Below are positions 26,714 through 35,109 of a stretch of 55,503 nucleotides of DNA, piece after piece. Made by a program: the position numbers and the translations under genes. Below the pieces are notes generated by a model. The model had not been told where the DNA came from. It did not search any database and saw only the letters and a list, made by a program, of their open reading frames with translations. The stretch comes from Xanthomonas cannabis pv. cannabis (GTDB lineage Bacteria; Pseudomonadota; Gammaproteobacteria; Xanthomonadales; Xanthomonadaceae), in the NCBI RefSeq assembly GCF_000802365.1, contig NZ_JSZE01000032.1, forward strand, positions 1 through 55,503. The letters are read 5' to 3'. Within the stretch, counting starts at the first letter, position 1; every line of letters starts with the position of its first letter.

Positions 26714-29359
26714 ATGTATGCCTCGCAACGCCGCCGCCTGTTACTCACCCTGGTCATCGTGCTGGGCGGCATGGTCGTGGCCATGCTGGCGGCCGGGCAC
26801 TTCGTCGAACAGAACGCACTGCGCGAGGAAAGCGCCACCGTGCGCCGGCAACTGGGCCTGTATGCGCAAGCGCTGCAACAGCGCATCGACCGCTATCGCA
26901 CCCTGCCGCAGATCCTGGCGCTGGACCCGGAGCTACGCGCGGCCGTCTCCGGCCCGCTGTCGGCCGCGCAGGTGGATCAGCTCAACCGCAAGCTCGAACG
27001 CGCCAACAACGTCACCCGCTCGTCCACGCTGACGCTGATCGACCGCGGCGGCATTGCGCTGGCGGCCAGCAACTGGCGTGCGGCGCGCAGCAATGTCGGC
27101 GTGGATTACGCCTTCCGCCCGTATTACCAGCAGGCACTGGCGACCGGCAGCGGCAGCTTCTACGGCATCGGCATGACCACCAGCGAGCCGGGCTATTTCC
27201 TGTCGCAGGCCATCGTCGATTCGGCCGGCCAGGTGCAGGGCGTGGTGGTGATCAAGATCGCGCTGGCCGCACTGGAGCGCGAATGGCTGCAGACGCCGGA
27301 TATCGTGCTGGCCTCCGATGCCCACGGCGTGGTGTTTCTGGCCAGCCGCGCGCGCTGGCGCTACCGCATGCTGGCATCGCTGACCCCACGCGACCGCAAC
27401 GAATTGCAGAGCACCCGCCAGTACGCCAACCAGGGCCTGCTGCCGCTGCGGCGCCGGCTGATCGAGCAGACCGGCAACGGCGGCGTGCTGACCGATGTGC
27501 TCGACCCGCCGCTGGGCGCGCCGGTGTTGTGGCAGACGCAGCAAGTACCGGAAAGCGGCTGGCGCCTGCATCTGCTGCACGACACCCGCGCCAGCGCCGC
27601 CGCCGGGCGCGCCGCCGCCATTGCGGCTGCAGGCGCCTGGCTGGCGCTGGCGTTGCTGTGGTTGTTCGTGCAGCAGCGCCGCCGCCTGTCGGCACTGCGC
27701 CAGCGCAGCCGGCACGAGCTGGAAACCCTGTTGCAACAACATGCCGAAGAACTGCGCACCGCGCAGGACGGCGTGGTCGCCGCCGCGCAGCAGTCCAATG
27801 CCGGCCTGAGCCGCAGCCTGGAGCATCTGCCGCAAGGCGTGGTGGTCATCGACGAGGCGCTCAATCTGGTGGCGTGGAATTCGCGCTATGTGGAGCTGTT
27901 CCGGTTCCCGCCGGAGCTGCTCAAGATCGGCCGGCCGATCGAAGACCTGTTCCGCTTCAATGCGCGTCGCGGGCTGTTGGGGCCAGGGCCGATCGAAGCG
28001 GCGATCGAGCGGCGGCTCAATCACCTGCGCAGCGGCAAGCCGCATATGCGCGAAAGCGAGAAGGAAGACGGCACGGTGCTGGAGATCCGCGGCAACCCGT
28101 TGCCCGATGGCGGATTTGTCACCAGCTACGCCGACATCACCAGCTACAAGAACGCCGCACGCGAACTGCGCTCGCTGGCCGATGCGCTGGAGCACCGCGT
28201 GGAAGAGCGCACCCGCGACCTGGCCGCCGCCAAGCGCGAGGCCGAAAGCGCCAACCGCTACAAGACGCGGTTTGTGGCCTCGGCCGTGCACGACCTGCTG
28301 CAACCGCTCAATGCCGCGCGCATGTTCGTGTCGGTGCTGCGCGGACAGGTGCGCGAGCCCGGCAGCGCGCGCGTGGTGGACAACATCGATGGCGCCCTTG
28401 CCGCACAGGACGCCATCCTCAACAGCCTGCTGGACATCTCGCGCCTGGAAGCCGGCAGCCTGAACACGCAGGTACGCGACTTCGCCCTCGCGCCCTTGCT
28501 GGAAACCCTGGCACGCGAGTTCGGCATCCTGGCCGAAGACCGTGGCCTGGTGCTGGACTGGGTGCCTACCTCGGCGGTGGTGCTGAGCGACGAGAACCTG
28601 CTGCGCCGCATCCTGCAGAACTTTCTGTCAAACGCGATCCGCTACACGCCGCGTGGACGCGTGCTGATCGGCTGCCGTCGCCGTGGCGGCTGGTTGCGCA
28701 TCGAAGTGCACGACCAGGGCCCGGGCATTGCCGAGGCGTTGCAGCAGGAAATCTTCGAGGAATTCCGCCGCCTGGACGACGGGGTTGCCAACGACCGCGG
28801 CGCCGGCCTGGGCCTGGCCATCGTCGAGCGCATCGGCCGCCTGCTCGGCCACCGGATCGGGCTGCGCTCCACCCTCGGCAGCGGCAGCGTGTTTTCGGTC
28901 AGCGTGCCGCTGGGCGACCGCGCCGCCATCGCCGCCCGGCTGCCGCCGCCTTCACCCACGGCCGAACACGGCAACGACCCCATCCTGCACGGCTGCCGCG
29001 TGTGGTGCGTGGACGATGACCCGCGCGTGTGCGAGGCCAGCCGTGCCCTGCTGGAGCGCTGGGAATGCCGCGTGGATTTTGCCGGCGGCCCGGATGACGC
29101 GCTTGCCACTGCCAGTGCCGACGACGCGCCTGAGCTGGTGTTGCTGGACGTGCGCATGGGCGGGCATTACGGCCCCATGCTGTTGCCGCAACTGGTAGAG
29201 CGCTGGCAACGCGAGCCACGCATCATCCTGATCACCGCAGAGCCGGAACCGGCATTGCGCGAGCATGCGCAGGAATTGGGATGGGGGTTTCTTTCCAAGC
29301 CGGTGCGCCCGCCCGCGCTACGCGCGCTGATGACGCAGATGCTGTTGCGCCGCGGTTGA
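26714..29359 (+). CDS. Membrane hybrid histidine kinase (periplasmic sensor, PAS, HisKA, HATPase, receiver)
   Basis: 881 residues. TM1 (~8-28), a ~270-residue periplasmic domain resembling the dCache-type C4-dicarboxylate sensors of DctB kinases ('NVTRSSTLTLIDRGGIALAA', 'SGSFYGIGMTTSEPGYFLSQ'), TM2 (~297-317), a coiled coil, a PAS_7 domain ('LEHLPQGVVVIDEALNLVAW'), HisKA with phospho-acceptor His526 in 'SAVHDLLQPLNAAR', HATPase with 'NFLSNAIRYTPRGR' and 'GAGLGLAIVERIGR', and a C-terminal receiver with Asp812 in 'LVLLDVRMG'. It lies after dctA and its porin, suggesting dicarboxylate sensing. The output regulator is probably the LuxR-type protein at 33114-33752. Ligand inferred, not proven. Confidence 0.92.
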   Translation: MYASQRRRLLLTLVIVLGGMVVAMLAAGHFVEQNALREESATVRRQLGLYAQALQQRIDRYRTLPQILALDPELRAAVSGPLSAAQVDQLNRKLERANNVTRSSTLTLIDRGGIALAASNWRAARSNVGVDYAFRPYYQQALATGSGSFYGIGMTTSEPGYFLSQAIVDSAGQVQGVVVIKIALAALEREWLQTPDIVLASDAHGVVFLASRARWRYRMLASLTPRDRNELQSTRQYANQGLLPLRRRLIEQTGNGGVLTDVLDPPLGAPVLWQTQQVPESGWRLHLLHDTRASAAAGRAAAIAAAGAWLALALLWLFVQQRRRLSALRQRSRHELETLLQQHAEELRTAQDGVVAAAQQSNAGLSRSLEHLPQGVVVIDEALNLVAWNSRYVELFRFPPELLKIGRPIEDLFRFNARRGLLGPGPIEAAIERRLNHLRSGKPHMRESEKEDGTVLEIRGNPLPDGGFVTSYADITSYKNAARELRSLADALEHRVEERTRDLAAAKREAESANRYKTRFVASAVHDLLQPLNAARMFVSVLRGQVREPGSARVVDNIDGALAAQDAILNSLLDISRLEAGSLNTQVRDFALAPLLETLAREFGILAEDRGLVLDWVPTSAVVLSDENLLRRILQNFLSNAIRYTPRGRVLIGCRRRGGWLRIEVHDQGPGIAEALQQEIFEEFRRLDDGVANDRGAGLGLAIVERIGRLLGHRIGLRSTLGSGSVFSVSVPLGDRAAIAARLPPPSPTAEHGNDPILHGCRVWCVDDDPRVCEASRALLERWECRVDFAGGPDDALATASADDAPELVLLDVRMGGHYGPMLLPQLVERWQREPRIILITAEPEPALREHAQELGWGFLSKPVRPPALRALMTQMLLRRG

Positions 29360-29465
29360 AGCCGCGTGCCACGTCCCGAACGATGTTGCGTTGCGCGCCT
29401 GCGTTGATTCCGTGTGCAAACGTCGGCTTTTTTACTGTGCAAATCGCGACATTATCTCGGTGTTT

Positions 29466-29482
29466 CGCATAATTCCTATGCG
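29466..29482. promoter_or_regulatory. Small palindrome upstream of the DUF1460 gene
   Basis: CGCATA-ATTCC-TATGCG, a perfect 6-bp inverted repeat in the AT-richer part of a 289-bp intergenic region, 167 nt before the ATG. May be an operator; no known regulator consensus matched. Confidence 0.25.
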
Positions 29483-29648
29483 GGGTTTCCGGTCGCCTGT
29501 TGCGCTACAGTGGCAACAGAGCGGGCGCTTTCTCAGCGAATAAACACGCAGACGACGGCGACACCGTGCAACGCCTTTGCAGTGTTGCTGGTTTAGATTC
29601 CACGCTTGCGCGTTGGTCGATTTCCTCCCCCCGGACGATGGAGTCACC

Positions 29649-30485
29649 ATGTTCAAACACACGTCACTGCTAGCGGCCTCGTTGCTGTCTGCAGGCTGCG
29701 CGGCCAGCCTGCCCGCGCAGGCAGCCACGCCTGCAGCAACCGTGCAACCCGCCGGGCCGATCCGTGCGGACTTGAACCCTTACACGGTGCAGCGCCTGAA
29801 CACGGTGCTGGACCAGGTTTCCCGTCACCGCGGCCTGAGCCCGGGGCATCTGATCAAGCGGATTTCGGCCCTCTTTCTCGACACGCCTTACCAGGCCAAC
29901 ATGCTGCAGGGCTCGGCGACGACGCCGGAAAAGCTGATCATCGATTTCACCGGTCTGGATTGCTTCACCTATCTGGATTACGTCGAAGCCGCGCGCAGGG
30001 CGTCTTCGCAGCAGGATTTCGTCGATCGGCTGGTGCTCACCCGCTATGTCGATGGCATCGTCGGCTTTCCCTATCGCAAGCATTTCTTTTCCGACTGGGT
30101 CGCCCGCCCCTACGAGCTGGCCGACGACATCACCGCCACGCTCAGCCCCGCTGCGGTCAGCGTGGACAAGGCGCTGAATCTCAAGGCCGATGGCAGCAAC
30201 TACCTGCCCGGGTTGCCGATCGTGCAGCGAACCATCACCTACATCCCGGCTGCTGCCGTGGACAGCAACGTCGTGCGCCAGCTGCGCACCGGCGACTATG
30301 TCGGCAGATACTCGCCCGCGGCCGGGCTGGATGTCAGCCATGTCGGCATCTTCCTGATGACCGATGCTGGCCCGGTGCTGCGCAATGCGTCCTCGCGACC
30401 GGAAAACAACAAGGTGGTGGACTCACCCTTCCTGGAGTACGTCGCCAGGACCGCCGGCATCGTGGTCTACCGGCCCAAGCCCTGA
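29649..30485 (+). CDS. DUF1460 (N-acetylmuramoyl-L-alanine amidase-like) exported protein
   Basis: 278 residues from ATG 29649. The N-terminus 'MFKHTSLLAASLLSAGCAAS' has a signal peptide with a possible lipobox around Cys17 (LSAGC), so it may be a lipoprotein; cleavage at AQA is the alternative. The rest matches DUF1460 (PF07313), a cysteine-peptidase-like fold of the NlpC/P60 kind: nucleophile Cys in 'TGLDCFTYLDYVEA' and His in 'DVSHVGIFL'. Structural work on the family points to amidase action on peptidoglycan fragments. Own transcription unit between the kinase and the AKR operon. Substrate unknown. Confidence 0.85.
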   Translation: MFKHTSLLAASLLSAGCAASLPAQAATPAATVQPAGPIRADLNPYTVQRLNTVLDQVSRHRGLSPGHLIKRISALFLDTPYQANMLQGSATTPEKLIIDFTGLDCFTYLDYVEAARRASSQQDFVDRLVLTRYVDGIVGFPYRKHFFSDWVARPYELADDITATLSPAAVSVDKALNLKADGSNYLPGLPIVQRTITYIPAAAVDSNVVRQLRTGDYVGRYSPAAGLDVSHVGIFLMTDAGPVLRNASSRPENNKVVDSPFLEYVARTAGIVVYRPKP

Positions 30486-30882
30486 CGTCGCCACGCGCGC
30501 AGAGCGCTGTCATACCCGTTGGCTTGCGCGGTTATTTCCACGGCCGTTGTAGGAGCGGAGCTGGCCGTGAGGGCTTGCCCGTCGCGGGGAAGGCCCTCGC
30601 GACCAGGGTCGCTCCTACAGGAGCAGGACAGCTCGGGCGTCTGTACTTGCGTCTGTACTTGCACCGGCAATTGCGTCCGCGCCTGCGTCCGCTTGAAGCT
30701 CGCCTTCTGACCTCAACACGCACCCAGCCACGTCGCCGGGTCACGCAATCACGCTGAGGCGCGGTCGGGGTCGTGGATCTGGACGATCAGGCAAGACTCC
30801 CGGATAACCGGGCTCACGCTGGTCTCGCCGCCGGCGGCAAAGTGCGTTGCATGACGCACAACGCCACTGCCGGGAGACACCC
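30486..30882. other. 397-bp intergenic region with repeats
   Basis: Holds the TGTAGGAGCG inverted repeat (30548-30619) and a 12-nt tandem duplication, CGTCTGTACTTG twice, at about 30638-30661. No gene is convincing. Confidence 0.6.
30548..30619. repeat. TGTAGGAGCG...CGCTCCTACA inverted repeat
   Basis: 72 bp with perfect 10-bp outer arms and further pairing inside (CTGG...CCAG and GAGGGC...GCCCTC), so the whole folds into one long hairpin. Elements with these termini are known as abundant intergenic repeats in Xanthomonas, Stenotrophomonas and Pseudomonas. Confidence 0.8.
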
Positions 30883-31953
30883 ATGACACAGACACATTCG
30901 CTGGATCGCTATCGCCTGCTCGGCCGCTCGGGGCTGCGGGTGTCGCCGCTCGCGCTGGGCACCATGACCTTTGGCGAGGCGTGGGGCTGGGGCGCGGATG
31001 CAGGCGAAGCCAGGCGCATCTTCGATGCCTACGCAGACCGCGGCGGCAACTTCGTTGACACCGCGGTGAACTACACCAACGGCGGCTCCGAACGCATCCT
31101 CGGCGAGTTGATCAAGGGCCACCGCGAACGCTTCGTGCTCGCCACCAAATTCACCATGGCGCGTGACGCGAGCAACATCAATTCCGGCGGCAATCATCGC
31201 CTCAATCTGATCCGCTCGGTCGAGACCAGCCTGCGTCAGCTCGACACCGATCGCATCGACCTGCTGTACCTGCACGCCTGGGACTTCACCACCTCGCCGG
31301 AGGAAGTCATGCGCGGCCTGGACCATCTGGTGCAGGCGGGCAAGGTGCTCTACATCGGCATCTGCAACACGCCGGCCTGGCGGGTGGCGCAGCTGCAGAC
31401 GCTGGCCGACCTGCGTGGCTGGTCGCCGCTGGTGGCGCTGCAGATCGAATACAGCCTGGTCGAGCGTAGCGTCGAACACGAACTCATGCCGATGGCGCGG
31501 GAGCTGGGCCTGGGCGTGCTGCCGTGGTCGCCGCTGGGCGGCGGCATCCTGACCGGCAAATACAGCCGCGCGGACCTGTCCGACGACAATTCGGCCGACG
31601 TGTCGAGCAGCCGCAAGGGCGTGATTGCCTCGACCGGGCATCTCAATGCGCGCTCGCTGGACATCGCCGATGCGGTCGGTGCGGTCGCCGCTGAAGTGGG
31701 CGCTTCCCGCTCGCAGGTGGCGCTGGCCTGGACCTTGCGCCACCCGGCGGTGGTTTCGCCGGTGATGGGGGCACGTACCCTGCAGCAGGCCGAAGACAAC
31801 TTCGGTGCGTTGGACATCGCGCTCAACGACGACCAGCTTGCGCGCCTGGAGAGCGTCAGCGCCTTGCCGCCGATCTTCCCCGAACGCTTCATCGGCAGGC
31901 CGATGGCGCAGCAGTTGATCTACGGCACCCATCCGCTGCAGCTGCGCAGCTGA
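30883..31953 (+). CDS. Aldo/keto reductase
   Basis: 356 residues from ATG 30883 with GGGAGAC upstream (the TTG at 30847 is in frame but lacks a site). Single-domain (beta/alpha)8 NADPH-dependent oxidoreductase with the catalytic tetrad visible: Asp in 'NFVDTAVNYTNG', Tyr in the same motif, Lys in 'VLATKFTMA' and His in 'DLLYLHAWD'. Closest to general AKRs of unknown carbonyl substrate. First gene of a compact three-gene unit with an NTF2-like protein (16 nt later) and an Atu4866-like protein. Cytoplasmic. Confidence 0.92.
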   Translation: MTQTHSLDRYRLLGRSGLRVSPLALGTMTFGEAWGWGADAGEARRIFDAYADRGGNFVDTAVNYTNGGSERILGELIKGHRERFVLATKFTMARDASNINSGGNHRLNLIRSVETSLRQLDTDRIDLLYLHAWDFTTSPEEVMRGLDHLVQAGKVLYIGICNTPAWRVAQLQTLADLRGWSPLVALQIEYSLVERSVEHELMPMARELGLGVLPWSPLGGGILTGKYSRADLSDDNSADVSSSRKGVIASTGHLNARSLDIADAVGAVAAEVGASRSQVALAWTLRHPAVVSPVMGARTLQQAEDNFGALDIALNDDQLARLESVSALPPIFPERFIGRPMAQQLIYGTHPLQLRS

Positions 31954-31969
31954 TTACCACGGAGCAGCC

Positions 31970-32515
31970 ATGACCAGACCCTCAGCCCTCGCGGCGGCAG
32001 CGCTGCTCGTCGCCGCAACCTTCGCAGGCAACGCCGGTGCCATGTCGAAGGACGCTGCATCCGCAGAGGTTTGCGCGGGGCAGCCGGTACACGTGTGCAA
32101 CAAGCGCATCGTCGAAGCGGCGTTTGCGCAGTGGCGGGCCGGCGCCAGCGACCTCTTTCAAACGCTGCTGTCGCCGGAGGTGGTGTGGACCATCAAAGGC
32201 TCCGGCCCAAGCGCAGGCAGCTTGCGCGGCCGCGATGTGTTGATCGCCACCGCAGTCCGCCCGCTGGCCGAGCGCCTGGCCTCGCCACTGCGCCCGGTGC
32301 AGCAACGCATCTGGGCCGATGGCGAGCATGTCATCGTGCAGTGGGAAGGCGTGGCCACGCTGCGCGACGGTAGCAGCTATCGCAACCGTTACGCATGGAT
32401 CATGCGGATGCACGACGGCAAAGCTGTCGAGGTCAACGCGTTCCTGGACCTGCCCGCCTACGACGCCGTGCTGCTGCGCGGTCAACGCCCCATGCAACGC
32501 AGGGCCAGCCCATGA
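31970..32515 (+). CDS. Exported NTF2/SnoaL-like protein
   Basis: 181 residues with a signal peptide (MTRPSALAAAALLVAATFAG, cut near NAGA). The mature part has the cone-shaped NTF2-like pattern: 'IVEAAFAQWRAGASDLFQTL', 'VVWTIKGSGPSAGSLRGRD', and a C-terminal sheet 'RYAWIMRMHDGKAVEVNAFL'. Such folds serve as small-molecule-binding proteins or isomerases; no catalytic residues can be named. GGAG 6 nt before the ATG; the stop overlaps the next start (ATGA), so the two are coupled. Confidence 0.82.
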   Translation: MTRPSALAAAALLVAATFAGNAGAMSKDAASAEVCAGQPVHVCNKRIVEAAFAQWRAGASDLFQTLLSPEVVWTIKGSGPSAGSLRGRDVLIATAVRPLAERLASPLRPVQQRIWADGEHVIVQWEGVATLRDGSSYRNRYAWIMRMHDGKAVEVNAFLDLPAYDAVLLRGQRPMQRRASP

Positions 32516-32892
32516 GCGACATGCCGATGAAAGCGGCCATTGCGGTGGCGCTTGGCGCCGGTTCTGCGCTCGCCTGCCCGTCGGTGGTGGCCGCGCAACC
32601 GGCCAAGGCCACCACCACATCGCCACAGCAACCAGGACACGCCATGCAAGCGCACACGTTTATCGGCATGTGGGTCACCGGCGACGGACGGATCCGGCAG
32701 GAATTACTGCCGAACGGCCGCTACGACGAGGCCCGCGGCACACGCCAGAGCGCCTACCAGGGCCGCTACGAAATCACCGGCACTCACATCGACTACTGGG
32801 ACGACACCGGGTTCACCGCCGACGGCCAGTTCGTTACCGACGACGAGCTGCATCACGGCGGCATGGTGTTCTATCGGCAGCCGCCGGCGTAG
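32512..32892 (+). CDS. Atu4866-domain exported protein
   Basis: 126 residues. Predicted signal peptide (MKAAIAVALGAGSALACPSV) then a ~80-residue domain matching the Agrobacterium Atu4866 family: 'FIGMWVTGDGRIRQELLPNG', 'YQGRYEITGTHIDYWDDTGF', 'DELHHGGMVFYR'. A structure exists for the family but no function is established; the fold is a small beta-barrel. The ATG overlaps the stop of the NTF2-like gene, so it is translated with it. Upstream in-frame starts at 32395 run through the neighbour gene and are rejected. Confidence 0.85.
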   Translation: MSDMPMKAAIAVALGAGSALACPSVVAAQPAKATTTSPQQPGHAMQAHTFIGMWVTGDGRIRQELLPNGRYDEARGTRQSAYQGRYEITGTHIDYWDDTGFTADGQFVTDDELHHGGMVFYRQPPA

Positions 32893-33113
32893 AGCGACCA
32901 GCACAACGGCTGCGCAGTCGTCAGGCGGGCGCGGCCGGTGCTCGTGCGGCATGGACCACGCGTACATCGCGGGTCTGCGCGCGCCGTGCATGGCCAGCTG
33001 ACGCTTGCTCGCTACGGTGTTGCAGCCGCACGTGATGGGCGGGCGCACTGGCTGCGTGCGCTGTGCGCCATGTGTGGTGTGGCTGCAGGCCGCAACCCGC
33101 AGCGCACGCGCAA

Positions 33114-33752
33114 TCAACCCTCGCCTTCCGGCTCCAGCGCCTTAACCAGCACGGCCGCCTGCGTGCGGCTATAGCAGTCGAGCTTTTTCAGGATCGCGGT
33201 GACGTGCACCTTGACGGTGTTTTCGGCCAGACCCAGCTCATGCGCAATCTGCTTGTTGAGCAGGCCATCGGCCAGGCTCAGCAGCACGCGAAATTGCTGC
33301 GGGGTGAGCTGGGCGAGTTTGGCGGCCAGCTGCGCATCGGCTTCCGAGCGCTCGGCGGTCATCGGCGGAAACCAGGTGCCGCCGTCCAGCACGCTGGCCA
33401 CCGCCGTGCCGATCGATTCGGCAGGGGTGGATTTGGGGATGAAGCCGGCCGCGCCGAACTGCTGGGCACGCCGGATCACCCGCGGATGATCGTTGGACGA
33501 GATCACCACCACCGGGATGTCCGGGTGCTCGCCACGCACATGCAGCAGCGCCGAAAAGCCGCGTGCGCCGGGCATGGCCAGGTCCAGCAGCACCAGCTCG
33601 GCCTGCGGGTGCGAGCGCAGCATCGCGCTCAACGTGGCGGCGCTGGACGCTTCCACGACCTGCGCCTGCGGCAGGGTCTGCTGCAATACATGGATCACCG
33701 CCGCACGGAACAGCGGGTGGTCGTCGGCGACGAGAATGGTGAGATCGGCCAT
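33114..33752 (-). CDS. LuxR/NarL-family response regulator
   Basis: 212 residues from ATG 33752; an ORF extension upstream enters a repeat-like element and is not real. Receiver domain (~1-120) with acidic pocket 'VADDHPLF' and phospho-Asp in 'ELVLLDLAMPGARG', then a LuxR HTH (~145-208): 'LTPQQFRVLLSLADGLLNKQ' and 'HELGLAENTVKVHVTAILKK'. No kinase is adjacent. The best partner in the window is the hybrid kinase at 26714-29359, giving a split phosphorelay for the dctA/porin genes (inference). Confidence 0.92.
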   Translation of the reverse strand: MADLTILVADDHPLFRAAVIHVLQQTLPQAQVVEASSAATLSAMLRSHPQAELVLLDLAMPGARGFSALLHVRGEHPDIPVVVISSNDHPRVIRRAQQFGAAGFIPKSTPAESIGTAVASVLDGGTWFPPMTAERSEADAQLAAKLAQLTPQQFRVLLSLADGLLNKQIAHELGLAENTVKVHVTAILKKLDCYSRTQAAVLVKALEPEGEG

Positions 33753-33793
33753 GCGCCAAGTCTGGCACATGGCCGCCGCCGCTGCCTTGCCCC

Positions 33794-34061
33794 AGAGCGT
33801 GCTATCTACTTTGAAGTGAGTGCGAAGCGTCCTGTGGCGCGTCGAGACAAGGCGTGCGCTGCGGCCCAGGCTGGCCGCCCGGGCAAGGCGCGCAACGCGG
33901 TATCGGCGCCTTACAGGGCGCTTCCCGGAGGGTTGGCCGTCAGCGACACGGAGCGCGCGCCGCGCGGCTTGCCCTGGCGCCAGCCAAGCCGGTGCCACAC
34001 AGCACCCGCTCCGCACCGCTGAGGGCCAACGCATCTCATCTCAAAGTGCATAACACGCTCT
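33794..34061. mobile_element. Putative MITE-like element with ~27-bp terminal inverted repeats
   Basis: Left end AGAGCGTGCTATCTACTTTG (33794-, continuing AAGTGAGTGCG) and right end, read on the minus strand from 34061, AGAGCGTGTTATGCACTTTG (continuing AGATGAGATG) match at about 22 of 27 positions in inverted orientation. The 268-bp body has no believable gene. This form, two similar ends around a non-coding body, fits a non-autonomous insertion element. No clear target duplication is visible. The right end overlaps the stop codon of the binding-protein gene. Confidence 0.6.
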
Positions 34062-35109
34062 AACGCGGCGGATGCGTGCTCGCACGCCAGGCATCCAGAA
34101 ACTGGCGGCGCTTAAGCTTGTCCAGATAGACCAGCAGGCCGGGGCCGAGCGGAATCGGCCGGAACGGTGGTTGCGCCGAGCCGCCGCGGCCGCCGGCGGC
34201 CGGCAGGATCGGCATCAGGCGCGCCTCGCGCGAGAGCACCTGCTGGCCGCGTGGCGACAGCAGATAGTCGAGGAACCTGCGTGCTTCCGGCGCATGCGGC
34301 GCGGTCTTGGGGATCACCGCGGTGCGCAGCGCCACCAGCGTGTAGTCCTGCGGCTGCACGATGCCCAGCGGGGCGCCGGCATCGATGCGGGTCTGCGCGT
34401 AGGAGCCGAGCACGTTGTAGGCCAGCAGTAAGTCGCCACGGCTGACGCGGTCGAGCAAGGTGCCGGTGCGTTCTTCCAGCCTGACCTGGTTGGCCCCCAA
34501 CGCGGCCAGCAACGCGCCGGCGATGCTGCCCACCTGTCCGTCCTGGGTAGCGAACAGATACCCCACCCCGCTGCGTTCGACATCGTAGGTGCCCACCTTG
34601 CCGCGTAACGGCGCATCGGGTGCACGCAACAAGGCCAGCAACTGCCGCCGGGTCCGCGGTACCCGCGCCGCATCGAGCTTGCGGGTGTTGTAGACGATGG
34701 CCACCGGCTCGTAACTGATCCCGAACACCTCGTGCCGCCACTGCGCCCAGGCAGGCAATGCCTCGGTCTGCGCCGAGCGGTGGGCAAGCGCATGGCCGTC
34801 GTTCACCAGCTTGGTCTGCAGGTCCATGCTGGCGCTGATCAGCATGTCGGCGGTCGAGGTGCCGGCGCCGGGCTGCAGATAGTGCGCGTAGATGTCCCAG
34901 GCGATCACGTCTTCGTAGATCACCTCGGTGCCGGGATGCAGGCGCTGGTAGTCCTGGATGACGGCGCCGAATACTTCCAGATCGGTGGAACCCTGTACGC
35001 GCAGCTGCGCATGCACCGGCCCCTGCGCGGGGAAGCGCCGCACATCGCCTGGCGCCGCGCACGCGACCCCCTGCATCAGCAACAAGACGAGGACCCACAG
35101 CACACGCAT
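34060..35109 (-). CDS. Periplasmic extracellular solute-binding protein without permease
   Basis: 349 residues from ATG 35109 (TGATG overlap with the kinase stop; a GTG at 35112 is possible). Signal peptide 'MRVLWVLVLLLMQGVACA', then a type-2 periplasmic binding fold like iron/sulfate/thiamine-type SBPs: 'LRVQGSTDLEVFGAVIQDYQ', 'EVIYEDVIAWDIYAHYL', 'YEPVAIVYNTRKL', 'AVIPKTAPHAPEARRFLDYL'. No ABC permease or ATPase is nearby; instead it follows tctD-tctE in one operon, so it may deliver ligand to the kinase as an accessory sensor. The TAG stop lies on the end of an inverted-repeat element. Confidence 0.85.
   Translation of the reverse strand: MRVLWVLVLLLMQGVACAAPGDVRRFPAQGPVHAQLRVQGSTDLEVFGAVIQDYQRLHPGTEVIYEDVIAWDIYAHYLQPGAGTSTADMLISASMDLQTKLVNDGHALAHRSAQTEALPAWAQWRHEVFGISYEPVAIVYNTRKLDAARVPRTRRQLLALLRAPDAPLRGKVGTYDVERSGVGYLFATQDGQVGSIAGALLAALGANQVRLEERTGTLLDRVSRGDLLLAYNVLGSYAQTRIDAGAPLGIVQPQDYTLVALRTAVIPKTAPHAPEARRFLDYLLSPRGQQVLSREARLMPILPAAGGRGGSAQPPFRPIPLGPGLLVYLDKLKRRQFLDAWRASTHPPR

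Noticed and set aside
33753-34034. N-terminal 94-residue extension of the LuxR regulator
   Set aside because: Runs through the inverted-repeat element; the receiver begins at ATG 33752.
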